Shown: positions 38,518 to 50,794, counted from the first letter of the stretch. The stretch: 64,000 nt of DNA from Fragilariopsis cylindrus CCMP1102 (GCA_900095095.1 FMBT01000355.1:124001-188000); one strand, 5' to 3'. The notes: a model not told the origin generated them from the letters alone. Translations and numbers: made by a program.

Positions 38518-39630
38518 TTATTCTTCGTCATCTTTCTTTGGTTTTTTATGTTTGATATTTTCTACTTCCTTTTTCGGCATCCAGAATCTTACGGTCCGGT
38601 CCTTGCTCATGCCTCCGCTAGCTAACAATTCGATTTCATCATGTGCATCTACCGCCAATACAACATCTTTATGAACCTGTTCCAATAGCTGATGGACACG
38701 CCGTGATTGAACATCGTACAGGACCACATGACCCGTTTCGCTCCCCGTGACTATACATTGTCGTCGTTTCGGTTGAGAAACTAAAAACTGACTGGCGATA
38801 CAATATTTTGTGTTGTTATGAAATTCGCTTGTGTATGTTTTAGCACACTTAGCCTTGCCGCTTACCGACATGGGCCACAATCGGAGAGCTGAGTCTAACG
38901 TTCCCGCCAGGACGTACTTTCCGTTGGGACTGTACGTTACATGACTGACTGGAGGATTTCCAGCGGCGAATATTGTTTTCAAGCACTCTCCTGTTCCTAC
39001 ATCCCATACTCTCATCAAACCATCATGACTTGCTGAAACGACACAAGTTCCGTCGCGATTGAAACAAACCGCAGTCACAGGGTCTGAATGTGCTGGTAGC
39101 GTACTAACACATTCTCCCGAACGGACGTCCCATAATTTGACTGTTTCATCGAATGACCCACTTACCAACAGGTTACTCGCTGGATTGAATTGACAACAAA
39201 AAACGAAGTTATCGTGACCACGAAATTCAACAAGGGCATCAGCTGTTTGGGCGTCCCACAATCGTAGCGTCTTATCATCACTGGCGGTCGCCACAAACGG
39301 ATCAGCTCCGTTGGACCAACATACGTCGTTAATTCCACGACTATGCCCAACAAGTGTAGCGATCGACTGGAGTGCATATTCACCTCGACCACCATCACGA
39401 TGATCCGGAAAGAGAGGATCTCCTAGGTCCCAAATTTTGCAACATCCATCAGCACTAGCAGAAGCACAAAGAGCTGCATGTTGCTTCGTCAAACGAGATG
39501 GCGCCAATCGGACGCTAGATACAGCACGTTTGTGTTCACCGTACATCGGCAAGCATACAAATGGAGAGGCTTCCTCATCAGAAGAAGAGGTTGGTGTTTC
39601 TGCATCATCGAGTTCTCTTTTCAGGGACAT
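38518..39630 (-). CDS. WDR5: WDR5-like WD40 protein
   Basis: An intact 370-residue single-exon WD40 propeller. Repeats are recognisable in order: HKRAVSSVRLAPS, GHSRGINDVCWS..DPFVATASDDKTLRLWD, GHDNFVFCCQFNP..LLVSGSFDETVKLWDV, AHSDPVTAVCFNRDGTCVVSASHDGLMRVWD, NPPVSHVTYSPNGKYVLAGTLDSALRLW, TKYCI, then the last blade. These match WDR5 closely, including NFVFCCQFNP and HSDPVTAVCFNRDG. WDR5 presents histone H3 and scaffolds the COMPASS/MLL H3K4 methyltransferase. An extra acidic N-terminus and a basic tail (KHKKPKKDDEE) make it slightly longer than animal WDR5. Confidence 0.93.
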   Translation of the reverse strand: MSLKRELDDAETPTSSSDEEASPFVCLPMYGEHKRAVSSVRLAPSRLTKQHAALCASASADGCCKIWDLGDPLFPDHRDGGRGEYALQSIATLVGHSRGINDVCWSNGADPFVATASDDKTLRLWDAQTADALVEFRGHDNFVFCCQFNPASNLLVSGSFDETVKLWDVRSGECVSTLPAHSDPVTAVCFNRDGTCVVSASHDGLMRVWDVGTGECLKTIFAAGNPPVSHVTYSPNGKYVLAGTLDSALRLWPMSVSGKAKCAKTYTSEFHNNTKYCIASQFLVSQPKRRQCIVTGSETGHVVLYDVQSRRVHQLLEQVHKDVVLAVDAHDEIELLASGGMSKDRTVRFWMPKKEVENIKHKKPKKDDEE

Positions 39631-41199
39631 GTTGTTGCGTTCCGTACCTGATGTAGCAGGTGATCGTGATCGTGATTCTATCTATTATTTTTATCTTATC
39701 TTATTTTATTCAATTCAATTAGTGTGCTCGCCAAGTAACATCATATGCTACTAGTAATTAATGTTCTCTGTATTGTACAATTACAATTTGTATCTATCAC
39801 AAGATTATTGTATTCATTCACATCACCGCACGATCATGATATGATCATGAACCGGTACGACACATAAAAAAGTGACGAAAGTAGACCTTATGCGCAAAAT
39901 GCAGGAGCCAGTACAAAACGCGTTGAGTTGAACATAATCCGGATGAATTTTTATGTAGAAAACGTTTTATCGCTGCCCTTTATATATAATATATCAGACC
40001 AAGGAGAACACAAATATCTAATATGCTAGCTAATACTATACTAAGAGACAAACTACTGGCTCATTAACTGTGTATTTCTTCTGTCTTGCTATGCATGCAC
40101 ATCCCATGATACGGTGATGTAATGGTGATGTAATGTTAATGTGTGTCTAATAAAGTCATCTCTCTGTAAATATATTCATTCAATTCACCCCTCTCTCCAC
40201 AGAAAGCTCCATTATTATAAGATTATAACTTCATAAAACCCTGCCACTTTTTTAGGCATCTTTAAGAGAGTTGTTTGTATGACATAAAGTTGGGAAATTA
40301 CCCAATACAATATTGCGAGAGAGGACAATGATGGTCCACCCTAACCTATCCAGCGGGCAGAGGTGCAGTGACATCGCTATTTTGTGGGAATGATGCCACT
40401 CCACAAATAAGTCATACCATCAATGCAAATCAATTCAATTGATATTATTCAAACGGGCATGTGTAGAATAGCAAAGATGACATCAAATGACCAATTAAAT
40501 TTGGTTTTGTCTATGTATTATTATTACCCCTCCTTTTGGTATGATGGCTACGGAACTTTTGTAAAGATCACCAACAAACATATGATACAAATGATAATTA
40601 TTTCTACATACTAGCCATGCCTTGATAAAGTTTTGGACAAAGTCAGCTAACACTGGTAGTAGCATCTAGATTGATGGCTAGGTAACACTCTATGATATGA
40701 GAGATAGTGCTGCCTGATAGTAAGGTGTTGGACAGGATAAGTCCTATTTTATTATTTATAACACCGCTGGTATAGTTAAACGTGCGCGACCACAATAATT
40801 AAGCCATTTTTATTTAGGCATCTGCATTCATTGGCTTGACGACATCAAATATCCAAGCGAGTCACTAAAATGCATTTCTTGATACTATCAATGGAGATGA
40901 TTTTCGGACACGTCCCATGATTGAAAGGATTGGTCGTGTTTCTGTTGGAAAGAAATAGCCAGCAATACGTTTTAAAAGCAAGTGGCACTTAGGCATTCAC
41001 ACAGTGTGTATCACGACACATTGATACAATGTGTCCAAAATGATGGATGTACGACGGATGTACGACTGGATTCAAAACTGTCCATTGGAACTAAGTCCAA
41101 TTCACAACGAAGAGTTGGATCATAAAAAAGTAAACGGTTGAACGTAAAATAATACATTCCTTTTCCCTTTTTTGATCAAACTAAAGTCACCATTTCACC
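39631..41199. other. Divergent intergenic region
   Basis: About 1.57 kb with no supported coding frame: small ATG frames only (e.g. 40423-40614). A short tandem 'ggatgtacgac' pair lies near 41047-41065. I see no RNA gene. Confidence 0.5.
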
Positions 41200-42116
41200 A
41201 TGTCATTCGCCTCGACAAACACTACTACTACTACAAGTACTCCCAGTCGTAACCGACCTGGAACCGAAGAATGGGCAATCTTTTCCCCTTACGATGAATC
41301 GACCAACAACAACAGGAACGAATTGCCATTGGACACCATCATGAACGACATCGAAAATCAAACGGACGAACAGAACGATGCCATCGTCGTTATGACAAGA
41401 AATTAGAAGACATCGAAGTCTCTTTGTCTCGGCAGAGAAAACCGCCATCACCACAATCCTTGTCGTTCGCAAAGAAAAGCAGCTACATTAGCATGGTAGG
41501 TGGAGATGGTGATGATGATGACGATAGAAATATCGCTGTGGGAAAAAGTGATGCACATCGTTCCAACGATCGATATACCTCCAAGAAAGAAAACAGATCG
41601 TTATCGTTGCGCAAACAGTATATCCTTCGAAAGTTACAACAAGGAATGATTACCGGCACCGAAACGAGTGGAAACAACAGTAACAGCAACGACGGAAACG
41701 AGCCAATGGCACCACCGACCAACTTCACAGTTCGGGAACTCGTTCCTTCCAATCAAGTACAGAATCCTCGTCGTAAGCTTAAGCTTCAGATTCAGTCTCA
41801 AGTCTCTGGTGGATTTCCCGTTGTACAGGAAGGAGAACTTCCTCCTCCTCGTGGTGAGGGTGGTTCTACGAAGTTTGATATTAGTAGTGCCAGAGATTTC
41901 CGATCTAGCTTGACGTGGGCTGAATCTGTGAGTTCTGGAGTGTCGGATGACCTGATCTCAGAATTGGATGACTCTGTCACTGGAAAGACCAAGTTCTTTC
42001 GTTCACGAAAAGCTAAGTATGCCTTAATTTTCTTAGCGGGTATTCTTTTCTTGTTGATTGGTCTTCTACTAGGACAGTGGGCTCGAGGACAATCAGGAAA
42101 CGTATCACAACCTTCT

Positions 42117-42152
<36 letters not shown>

Positions 42153-43439
42153 CAACAAGCTGTTGATTCACCGGTGACCCAACAAAAAATCGAGGAGGAA
42201 GACGAGAGTAATATCGAAGTTAATGTATTAGAGACGATGAAGCCATCTGTTCCAGCAACTACAACGGCCCCGGTCACAATTCCTATGAAAGAAGTCGTTG
42301 TCACAGAAGAACAAACGAAACCGGATGCTTCAGAATCTGGATTTGACTACACTGCCAACACCGATTTCCTTGTTGGAGTTTACTATTATCCTTGGCACGG
42401 CGAACGATTCCACAACGGCGGGGGCTACATGCGAAAGGAACTCACGCCTCAACATGTACCTGCATTGGGTGAATATAATGATTCGGACCCTGCTATTATT
42501 AAGGAACACATGAAAATGTTTCGTCAGGCCAATATTGGACTTCTTGTCACCTCTTGGTGGGGACCAAATCGTCTTGAAGATTCGAACACGAAGGATATCA
42601 TCATGGAACACGAAGATGTTGGCAATCTTAAGGTCGCTATCCACTACGAGACAACTTCGCGTCTTGGACAAGGAAGGGACAAACTCTCTAATGCCAGGAC
42701 AGATATTCAATACATGTGTGAAAACTACTTCGATCATCCCAATTACTACAAGATCGATGGTCGTCCGGTTTTGTTCATTTACATCAGCCGCAAGCTCCAG
42801 GCTGTGGGTACCCTAGAAGAAGCGCTATTGATCATGAGAAGCACGGCGAGCAAGTGTGGTCACAATCTTTATCTCATCGGTGATTCGGTTTTCGAAGAAG
42901 CTCCAAATTCAGCCGAAGCCGAAGCCCACGTCCCTTTCTGGTACTTTGACGCTGTGACGAACTACGACATTTATGGATCGGCAGGACGTCCCGAAGGTCA
43001 CGTAGGAACTGATGGTGTCGATAATTATTACCGACAACAAGGTGAATGGAAGGAACAAGCCCTTAAAGATGGCTGTAGGTACATTCCAGCAACTTCCCCC
43101 GGCTACAACGATAGGGGTGTACGAATGGAAAGTGACCATCCACCACTTTCCCGTCGTATCACTTCCACCTCACAAGAGGGAAGTCTCTTTCAATACCAAT
43201 TACATCAAGCGAAGGAATTAGTCGACTCGAAGGTAGACAATATGATTCTCGTAAATAGTTTTAACGAATGGCATGAAGACACTCAAATTGAACCCGTTGT
43301 GGGAGAACCATCAGTTGAGCCATTTAATTTCACAAAGGGAGTAGAATACGTCGGATACGGAGATCTTTATCTGGATATTCTCGGTGCTGCAACGTCCAAA
43401 GACAAAAAGCAACACACCATATTTGATTATCTCTTGTAA
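41200..43439 (+). CDS. GH99 endo-alpha-1,2-mannosidase-like type II protein
   Basis: Starts at 41200. A frame change near 41391, one missing T (VV-YDKKLEDIE), joins the N-terminus to the long frame ending at 43439. It has a ~260-residue cytoplasmic disordered region, one transmembrane anchor (YALIFLAGILFLLIGLLLG), a polyGln/Pro/Thr stem (CAG/CAA tract 42118-42160), then the catalytic domain. GH99 hallmarks: VGVYYYPWHG near the start, LLVTSWWGP, YFDHPNYYKIDGRPVLFIY and NSFNEWHEDTQIEP, which contains the paired Glu residues of the family active site. In animals this Golgi enzyme trims glucosylated mannose from N-glycans; related enzymes cut other mannans. Topology fits the Golgi. Confidence 0.92.
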
Positions 43440-44153
43440 AAAGTAGGGTCATTCAAAAAAGAAAGGGTAATTTGTTTTGGATATTTTGTGCGCAAAAGCA
43501 AAGAATGAAGCATTATTATACTTTTACATGTACATATAGGAGTAAATATAACACATATACATATACATAGGATCAATTATAATTTAAGATGAAAATGAAC
43601 GAACTAATTAGCGCTGTAATAATATCTTATATTATCATTATTATCAAATTATTCCGTCTACAAGTACCGCACAGTAAACAGTCTATAATTTTTCTTTGTT
43701 TGAGTGCACCCAGAACAGGTAGACATGCACATGTGTATTCAGTTCAAGGCAGGTGAAGTTATCATTATCGTTGGTTAGCATCTCATTCGTTTTCATCAGA
43801 ACGAATAATTTTCTCTGCATGATAAAGAAGATCAAATCATCCTACTCCACGATGAAAAGATGAAAGGGCTGACCCGATGGGAAACGTACTCGGTAAATTA
43901 ATGAAGAATGAATCATCTGCTGAGCATCGCTTCGATCGTAAACACAGATATTGTTATCAAGTGCCAAAATCATGGTGGTAGTGTACATCATGTTCGGAAT
44001 GAATTAGCATAGAGATACGTATTTGAATATGGGAGATCTATTCACGTTACCGACCAAACATGATCTTGCGTCGGCGCAATCATTCTATTCCTTTTTCTGT
44101 CACTCGTATATTTCTATCTCCTATTCTTTTAGATCCTAATATCATACCATGGC
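43440..44153. other. Convergent 3' intergenic region
   Basis: AT-rich spacer with no supported gene. Confidence 0.5.
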
Positions 44154-45083
44154 TTATCTCTTGACCGTTCGAGATAAGATAAATACGCTCCCCTTATGTC
44201 CTCTAGTGATACGTATTTTATCATCTATGTAATTCGTTTTCAGCCACCCAGTAGGGCCAAGTGGTCCAAGGGGGAAATTCCAATCAACATTAGCATTTTT
44301 GAAGATAAATCGACACGAATCAAATTTGACATCGATACGTCTACTATCTACGTTGTTGGGTTGAAATTTAACATCCACAAGAAGAGATCCCTTCACCGGG
44401 AATGGTTTCTTAATCTGAACATTTACAATGTTTCGAACTAGAGATTTTTTTATATCAATTGATTGGCTACTACGAACCGGTGCAATAGTAGTAGTCCCTC
44501 CGCCGGATGGTTCTAAAATTCCTATACGTTCTAACACGTCTTGAATTTCTCTGGGTAGAATAGGATTAGCTCTACCCTTATCGCCCCGCCGCAAGAAGGG
44601 ATTGTTTGAATAACTTTGATTTTCGAGCGGATTAATGAAACTTGCCCATCCTCCTTTCACATTGGATTGATCTTGGGCCGTCCACAGTAATTGCCAATTA
44701 CCAGCGGATTCTAAAAGTACACGATCATCATTTGTTGGACAGTTCTCCTCTAAAGTTCGAACGGCAATCAATATATCATCGGTGAGTGACTTCGGTGTTG
44801 GAACATTACTTGGAACTTTACTTAAAAGAGTGAGGAGGGCGTTGACGTTTTCATTTTCATTTTCATTTTCATCACCATTATCGTCGACTATAAGCGATTT
44901 GAGTTGAATGGGATGACGAGTTGAACCGATTCGAATCCGACCAAATGATGATGATTTTGTGGAGGAGCGAAATGCGACGACGACAACGACAAAATTTATA
45001 TTTTTGTTAGGGATAGTTGTAGTTGCAACCAACAGTAGGAAACAAAACCTTGCTACAAAGCTTGTCGTTAACTTGTTCACCAT
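44154..45083 (-). CDS. Plastid fibrillin / PAP-family lipid-associated protein
   Basis: Intact 309 residues. The N-terminus is a signal peptide (FVARFCFLLLVATTTI, FVVVVVAF) with Phe at the predicted cleavage site followed by a Ser/Arg-rich transit region, as in secondary-plastid import of diatoms. The body matches PAP_fibrillin (PF04755): LLESAGNWQLLWTAQDQS, ASFINPLENQSY, SLLVDVKFQPN and the C-terminal WNFPLGPLGPTGWLKTNYID..IRITRGHKGSVFILSR. Fibrillins bind hydrophobic ligands in plastoglobules and thylakoids. It is divergent to the hypermodification-like gene, with 496 bp between starts. Confidence 0.88.
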   Translation of the reverse strand: MVNKLTTSFVARFCFLLLVATTTIPNKNINFVVVVVAFRSSTKSSSFGRIRIGSTRHPIQLKSLIVDDNGDENENENENVNALLTLLSKVPSNVPTPKSLTDDILIAVRTLEENCPTNDDRVLLESAGNWQLLWTAQDQSNVKGGWASFINPLENQSYSNNPFLRRGDKGRANPILPREIQDVLERIGILEPSGGGTTTIAPVRSSQSIDIKKSLVRNIVNVQIKKPFPVKGSLLVDVKFQPNNVDSRRIDVKFDSCRFIFKNANVDWNFPLGPLGPTGWLKTNYIDDKIRITRGHKGSVFILSRTVKR

Positions 45084-45579
45084 GGTATGGTATCATCTAA
45101 TAAAAAGAAGATTGAGAGCGTCTATTACAGCTAGTCGTATCACATTCTCGGTATGTTTTGCTACTAGTATGTTATTCTATTTTTTGTGTTGGATCCGTTG
45201 TATATTTTTGAATTTTATATTACATATCTCCCCCGAATTCCACTTCACCCCTTCCCGAAAGCAAAAGATACTTGCTTTTATTGCACGATGGTATTATCGT
45301 TCTTGCATTTTTACGACATCTGAACCTTATCGCCTTTACGGTGTGTCAGTAGTAGACGATACATATTACACATCAAAGCCTTCATAAAGTGAATTACGAC
45401 TGCCACCTCCGTCGGAATGCAAGCTAAGTAGACTCTCAAATTGAGGATGAGATTATCCTTCACGACGTAATACGTTTTTTAGGTTCAATATTGTTCCTCT
45501 CGCAGTTTCATAAAAGGATCGAAGATTGTATATCATTAATCTATAATTTTGGAATTGAATACTAGGTGAAACGGTCATA
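45084..45579. other. Divergent promoter region
   Basis: Shared upstream space of the fibrillin (-) and the hypermodification-type gene (+). AT-rich; no gene seen. Confidence 0.45.
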
Positions 45580-47293
45580 ATGAAAGCACTGCCTCGCGAT
45601 GATACGAGTGGTCGTCAGCAGGGCGAGGTGTCAGCGTCCATATCGAAACGAAAATCCCCCTTGAAGAAAAAGAGAGAAGGAAAGACGAAGAATACCAATG
45701 AGAGACAAATTAACCGATCAGTTGTTGTATCCATTGCGGCTCAGAACAGAAAGGATTCCTCTTTGTGGAATCTATTGCCCACGATGACACGAGCCTTGTT
45801 TGTTGAAAAGATATCAAGAAGTGTTTATTCTCCCACCATCACCGGCTTTTTATCGAACAATTTTACCATTCAAAACAACCTTCCCCTGGACTTGCATAGA
45901 TATATTCCCAATATGGTAGAATTCTACTTGCAAATACTGGAACGTCAGCGTTTGTTCGTGACTAATGAAAACCAACAAACAGGATCTTTCGAAACTACCA
46001 TTTCTGCAATAATTATCGCGAACTTGATCGTGGAACAGCCTTCTTTCGATCACAGGTCTTACAGTTATACTTTGATCATAATGGCGATAATCGTGACAAA
46101 CAATCATCACAAAATCAACAGAATCAACAACAACAACGTAATAGTCAGAATTATGTAATAATTATTGGACACAATTAGACTGGACTGAACAGGTCTTAGC
46201 TCTTTCGTATCATTATCGTCTTTGCAATCGAATGGATTCATTTACTCATAGTGATAATCCGTTACTTCCATTGGGGAATATGATTCCTCGGCTTGGTCAA
46301 TTTCAAGGTGAGTTTGCTGCGTATGTACGAAGTTACAAGACCCGTAAGAAGCATTTTTTACTGCAGCACATCAAACAACCAACTATGAAGCATACATCCG
46401 TTGGTGTTGTCAAGAGACAACACCAACGATAGAAATTGGGAAGATATTGCGGGTACGAGTAGCTGTGATATACGACAACTAGCTAGTGAAGTACTTGATG
46501 CAGTTTCTGGGACGGCAGATGATGGCACCTGTCGTTGTGACTTAAGAAAGGCATGTAAGACACTGACAAAATTGAATGGTGTACGAAATTTCTATGCCTG
46601 GCAGATTCTTTGTGACTTGGAAGAGGCGGCTGCTTTGGACTCATCAAACAGAATATCTGTATGATGGTTTCTGTCTACTAGGTCCCGGTGCCGAACATGG
46701 ATTGGAAAGAATATTTGGGAAGAATGTTATTTCTAAAGTTGGCATGACAACAAACAACAACAACAACAACAACATCAAATCGTATTCATCGTTGCAGCTC
46801 TGTAAATATCTCCGAGATAATAAGATATTTGTTGGGACTAGTAGATAAATCATTTCCATATTGGAGAAAGCGCCCCGTGACATTGAAAGTAATTGAACAT
46901 GCCCTGTGTGAGCATGACAAGTTTATCCGACTCGATTTGTATCCTGGTAAGGAACTCCGAAAGCGTAAAAGTGTTTCCCATTTGGATGCTATCAAACCTT
47001 GTCAATGCTGTGGTAAAATTGCAGGTGCACACACAAATGATGACGATAAGGGATCCACACGGTGTGATTCTTGTCATGCGACATTCTGTTCGGACTGTGT
47101 TAGTCAGAATAATACTCGTAATGGTATTCCTAACCACAACAATAGTGCTGCTCAACAACAGCAGAAAAGTAGATTCTTCATGCTTCCAATTATTGTCGTC
47201 GTTGTTACGATCTCGATAACTTACAATTTTCTGACTAAAATAAATGATCTAAAATACATTTGGCTTGAAAAATTAGTAGGCAGTATTAATTAG
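45580..47293 (+). CDS. Homologue of thymine-hypermodification / 5-hmdU-kinase helical superfamily, with Zn motif and TM
   Basis: A basic N-terminus (KRKSPLKKKREGKTK), then blocks in changing frames: LQILERQRLFV, YRELDRGTAFFRSQV, VLALSYHYRLCNRMDSF, FFTAAHQTTNYEAYIRW, KLNGVRNFYAWQILCDL and LLGPGAEHGLERIFG. The order YR.LDRGT..F - YR..NR - FTAA/FTGA - GV..F.A.QI..DL - GPGA..GL is that of the helical domain (alpha-glutamyl/putrescinyl-thymine pyrophosphorylase and 5-hmdU DNA kinase) known from phage base-hypermodification systems, with eukaryotic members. The C-terminus adds CQCCG...CDSCHATFCSDC (zinc site, ~47000-47100) and one transmembrane helix (~47170-47225). At least six indels (near 45985, 46173, 46400, 46645, 46750, 46802) interrupt it. 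Activity is unproven. Ends 58 bp from the FKBP gene. Confidence 0.6.
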
Positions 47294-47351
47294 TACCTTG
47301 ATGGGGTAAAGTTCAATATTTTGATGACTTGTCTTAACAAACAAGCAAAAC

Positions 47352-48067
47352 TTAGTATAATCCAATGCAATTGTTATAATTTTTATAGAGGGTGTTCTTC
47401 CAACCATTTTTTGCATCAGGTGCTAATTCTTCGGCCGGTTCTACCTTAGTTAATGTCATTTCAAAATAAAGAGTACATTTCCCGGGAATTGGACCGACAC
47501 CTTTGTCGCCGTATCCTAGTTCAGGTGGTACGATTATTTTTCTTGATTCACCTTCCATCATATCGAGTAAAGTAAGATCCCATCCACGTATCACCTGACT
47601 ACACCTGCTCTCACTTTAAATGGTTGATCACCAATCAATGGCTTTCTACTACTATCAATTTGCTTTGCTGATGGACCATCACCTGGAAATGAATTAATCC
47701 AGAGTGTATAACTAGTACTAATTTTTTGTCCTCGTGCCGGTTTCGGACCACTACCCTCATGGGTAACTATATATTTAAGTCCCTCAGGACCATCCTTATA
47801 ATCCTCTGTTGTTGTTCCTGTTCCTGCTGCTGCAAAAGCCATCGGTACGGTAGTGTCCCATACGAGGAACGATGTCGTCGCTGCTGTTGTTATTGTCGCA
47901 ATGGCATCCCGTCTACTACTCGTACTAGTACCACTAGACGACAACAGCGACGAAGACGACGATGATGATGGCATCGATAGACAATGCACATCACTGATAG
48001 GACCGATTAAAAACTGGAGCAGCAGAGACAACGTTGCCACGATAGATATTCTACGATAGAAAATCAT
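47352..48067 (-). CDS. Thylakoid-lumen FKBP-type peptidyl-prolyl isomerase
   Basis: Starts at ATG 48067 (MIFYRRISIV). A signal peptide (ISIVATLSLLLQFLIG) and a Ser-rich transit stretch are followed by a twin-arginine lumen signal, SRRDAIATITTAATTSFLVW...MAFA, so three-step import to the thylakoid lumen is predicted. The FKBP_C domain follows: GLKYIVTHEGSGPKPARG, TSYTLWI, PFKVRAGV, then, after one missing base near 47600, QVIRGWDLTLLDMMEGESRKI, PPELGYGD, IPGKCTLYFEMTL. Family members catalyse proline isomerisation and assist photosystem assembly. Only 58 bp separate its stop from that of the gene at 45580, so transcripts probably overlap at the 3' ends. Confidence 0.9.
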
Positions 48068-48563
48068 TTTTGTGGTTAGCACAAAATAGTTCAATTCGTG
48101 CAGTGTAGTGGATTTTGAATGAAAAGATTGCTTACTTCGTGTTAGTTATTGTTGAGTAGGCTTGTTATTACTTGGAGTGTAGGTAAGTACTAGTAATAAG
48201 ATCTATCTATCTGTATTGTATGATGTGATGTTGTATGCACTGGCTGTATGTGACTTTATGTATCGGTAGTATTAGTAATATGAACACTTCAAGCAGTGTG
48301 TGTATGATTAAAGATCGGATCATCGAAACAAAAATACTCCTCGAATAGCACGTGCCATGACTAGGACTTCTTGCTTCAGTCACGAATGACTTAAGATCAA
48401 GAAGATATCAGAATTATCGCGAGAATTTGCAAATAAATATCAGAATAATAATGAATCATCGAAAATCACTGAATCAATCATCCAATCATCCACAAAAGTT
48501 GCATCATCACATGCAACACAATAACATCCGTTGAAAAGGTCTATTGTATACTGTTAATTAACG
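48068..48563. other. Divergent promoter region
   Basis: Between two plastid-protein genes (FKBP, UPF0301) transcribed away from each other. No gene seen. Confidence 0.45.
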
Positions 48564-50030
48564 ATGCACTCTAAACCTATTATCATGAAGACCCTCGCTA
48601 TAGGAATACTTTTGCATGCGTCAACATTATGCTTGTCATTCCAGTTAACTACTACTTGCATAACATCAACGACAAGATCATCGCCACGGCAGCAGCGGCT
48701 TTCTCAGAATTCTTTTTCTTTCATACGACGAATGAGTGACAAAGAAGACGAAGATGAATACATAGATGATGCAGATCTTGGCGATTGGAGATCGTTTCGA
48801 AGAACGCTTGTAGATGATGGAATTTCATTCGAATCTGTCGAAGAAGGATATTTGGACTCAGATTTGGAGAAGAAGGATAGTAGCAGTAGTAGTAGTAGTA
48901 GTAGTTCTGATAGTACAATAAGTACTACACGCAACAAGGAGGATTTTTCGATACCGTCGATGCTTCGAAGGGATCTTCCATTGATAGACCAAAATCTGTG
49001 TCAAAAGGAAACGAGGACTTACTTAATGAACAAAGTTCCTCACTTGCAAAGGAATACAAGGATAATGTATGGGCACATGAGTCGACAATCGCAGAAGTAG
49101 GTGGACTTGTTGTTCGTTTACCATTGGAAGCTGAACTATACCGGAATAAAGATAGATCATCTATAGGAATAGAACTATCGGCCCGTCTCGAACGTAATGA
49201 AAATGACAGCGACAATACACCCATATTCCAAAGTAAGAAGATTGAATCAAACAAAAATTGTTCACTCATTGCAGCCCAAACATTATTGTGGTATCGAAAA
49301 GCACAATTACTGATTGAAGAGGAGATGGAAAAAATTCCGGCCTGGCAAATGAAAGGGGAGAAATTAATCCAAGTTCATTACCGTTGGAATCAGAAGATCT
49401 ATTAAAACTGTACATAGACTGTCAACAAGTTTGGCAGGAAGTTGCTCTTGTTGCGAAGAGGAGCGAAAAAGACGGAAGTGCAGTAACGTACACATTGAAT
49501 CGTCCCATGGCATTCAACTGACTGAAAATCTAGCTAAAATGCTGTTGTTTGGAGCACAAATAGTGAAGGCGGATGGGAGGGTACCAGTATCAGAAACAAA
49601 TAAATATACTAAATTTCTTCGAGCGTTTGAAAAGTCCTCCGCTGTCTATTTTGGAGGACCCAATGGACAAGACCAGCCAGCAGTTCTGATACACGGAATA
49701 AGTGAATTGGAAGGTGCGAGTGAGATATCTCCAGGGACTGGAATATATATTGGTGGAATCGATGCTGCAATTGATGGTGTGTTGGTTGGTCGTTATAGTC
49801 CACTAGACTTTAGATTCTTTATTGGTTGTCATATGTACAAAGATGGTGATTTGAATACTGCGATTAACTCGAACAAATATCAACCGATTGCATGCGCGAG
49901 ATCGCTTGCTTTAAAGCAATGTATTCAATTGCCCAAACCTCTTTGGCACGAGGTTATGGAGATGTGTGGTGGTGAACTGAGGGAAGTTTCGCGATTGGAA
50001 TTAATGAAGAGGGATGATATTAAGGATTGA
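48564..50030 (+). CDS. Plastid UPF0301/AlgH (YqgE)-family protein
   Basis: N-terminal signal (MKTLAIGILLHASTLCLSFQL, Phe after the likely cleavage) plus a Ser/Arg-rich transit segment indicate plastid import. An acidic Ser-rich linker and a helical region (SLIAAQTLLWYRKAQLLIEEEM) precede the domain. The UPF0301 core is in the last frame: KSSAVYFGGPNGQDQPAVLIHG, EISPGTGIYIGGI, and SPLDFRFFIGCHMYKDGDL; the G-GP, GIY-GG and FRFF-G motifs are diagnostic. Frame breaks, each one base missing, lie near 48991, 49375 and 49518. Bacterial relatives are of unsettled function; plant and algal plastid members are uncharacterised. Confidence 0.82.
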
Positions 50031-50794
50031 GCATAAATACATATATCATTAGTTTTTTCTTAATATTATATCAAGAATAATATTATAAATTGAATTAGAA
50101 AATTTCAATGATTAGCTATATTTCAAGACCATGACAATTAATTGTATTCAATATAGAGCATAATGATTCAATCATCAGAAAAGTATTCGTCTTAAATTAG
50201 TCTTTGCAACCAAATAAGTTGCGTGTGTTCAAGCCATGCTCATTGTTGAGAAAAACGGGTTACTCTTATAGCACCCTTCCAGCAATAAGTGTGTATGTGT
50301 ATGTGTATGCGTGTGGATGTGTTCAATAATACTACTGAGATTGATTCTTCCAATAGGGGGGGGGGGGGGGTCAGATTTTCCATGAATCCATGAATCAGTA
50401 TATATATTATAATATCAATCAATCAATCAATCAATCAATCGAATGATCAGCTAAACAATCATCGATGACATCATAAGGCGAATTCGTCAAAAATAATTGT
50501 GTCGCGAGAAACGTCTGTGATGTCGCGCTAAGCAACATACCGAACTGCGCTATGATTTTAATGTCGCGCAGGCGCTTCAGAGGTGGGGGGGTATGTTTCC
50601 CCTCACATTAAAAGTAACGATTTACAGCGATCCCGAATCATCGCCATCGATCAGCGATTTGTGATTTTTATAGATTTTTGGATGCTTCATGATGAAAAAT
50701 CCAAATCTATCGAAATGAACTAGCATGTTCGATAACATGTGCTCTTCTCATTCTTTTTCCGAGCTTCATTGATAAAGTAGATAAAATAAACAGG
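50031..50794. other. Intergenic spacer with simple repeats
   Basis: Contains a G15 run (50356-50370), (CAAT)n at 50419-50441, and a 'cgcgCTaag/ATGTCGCGC' GC-richer patch near 50500-50580. No supported gene. Confidence 0.5.
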
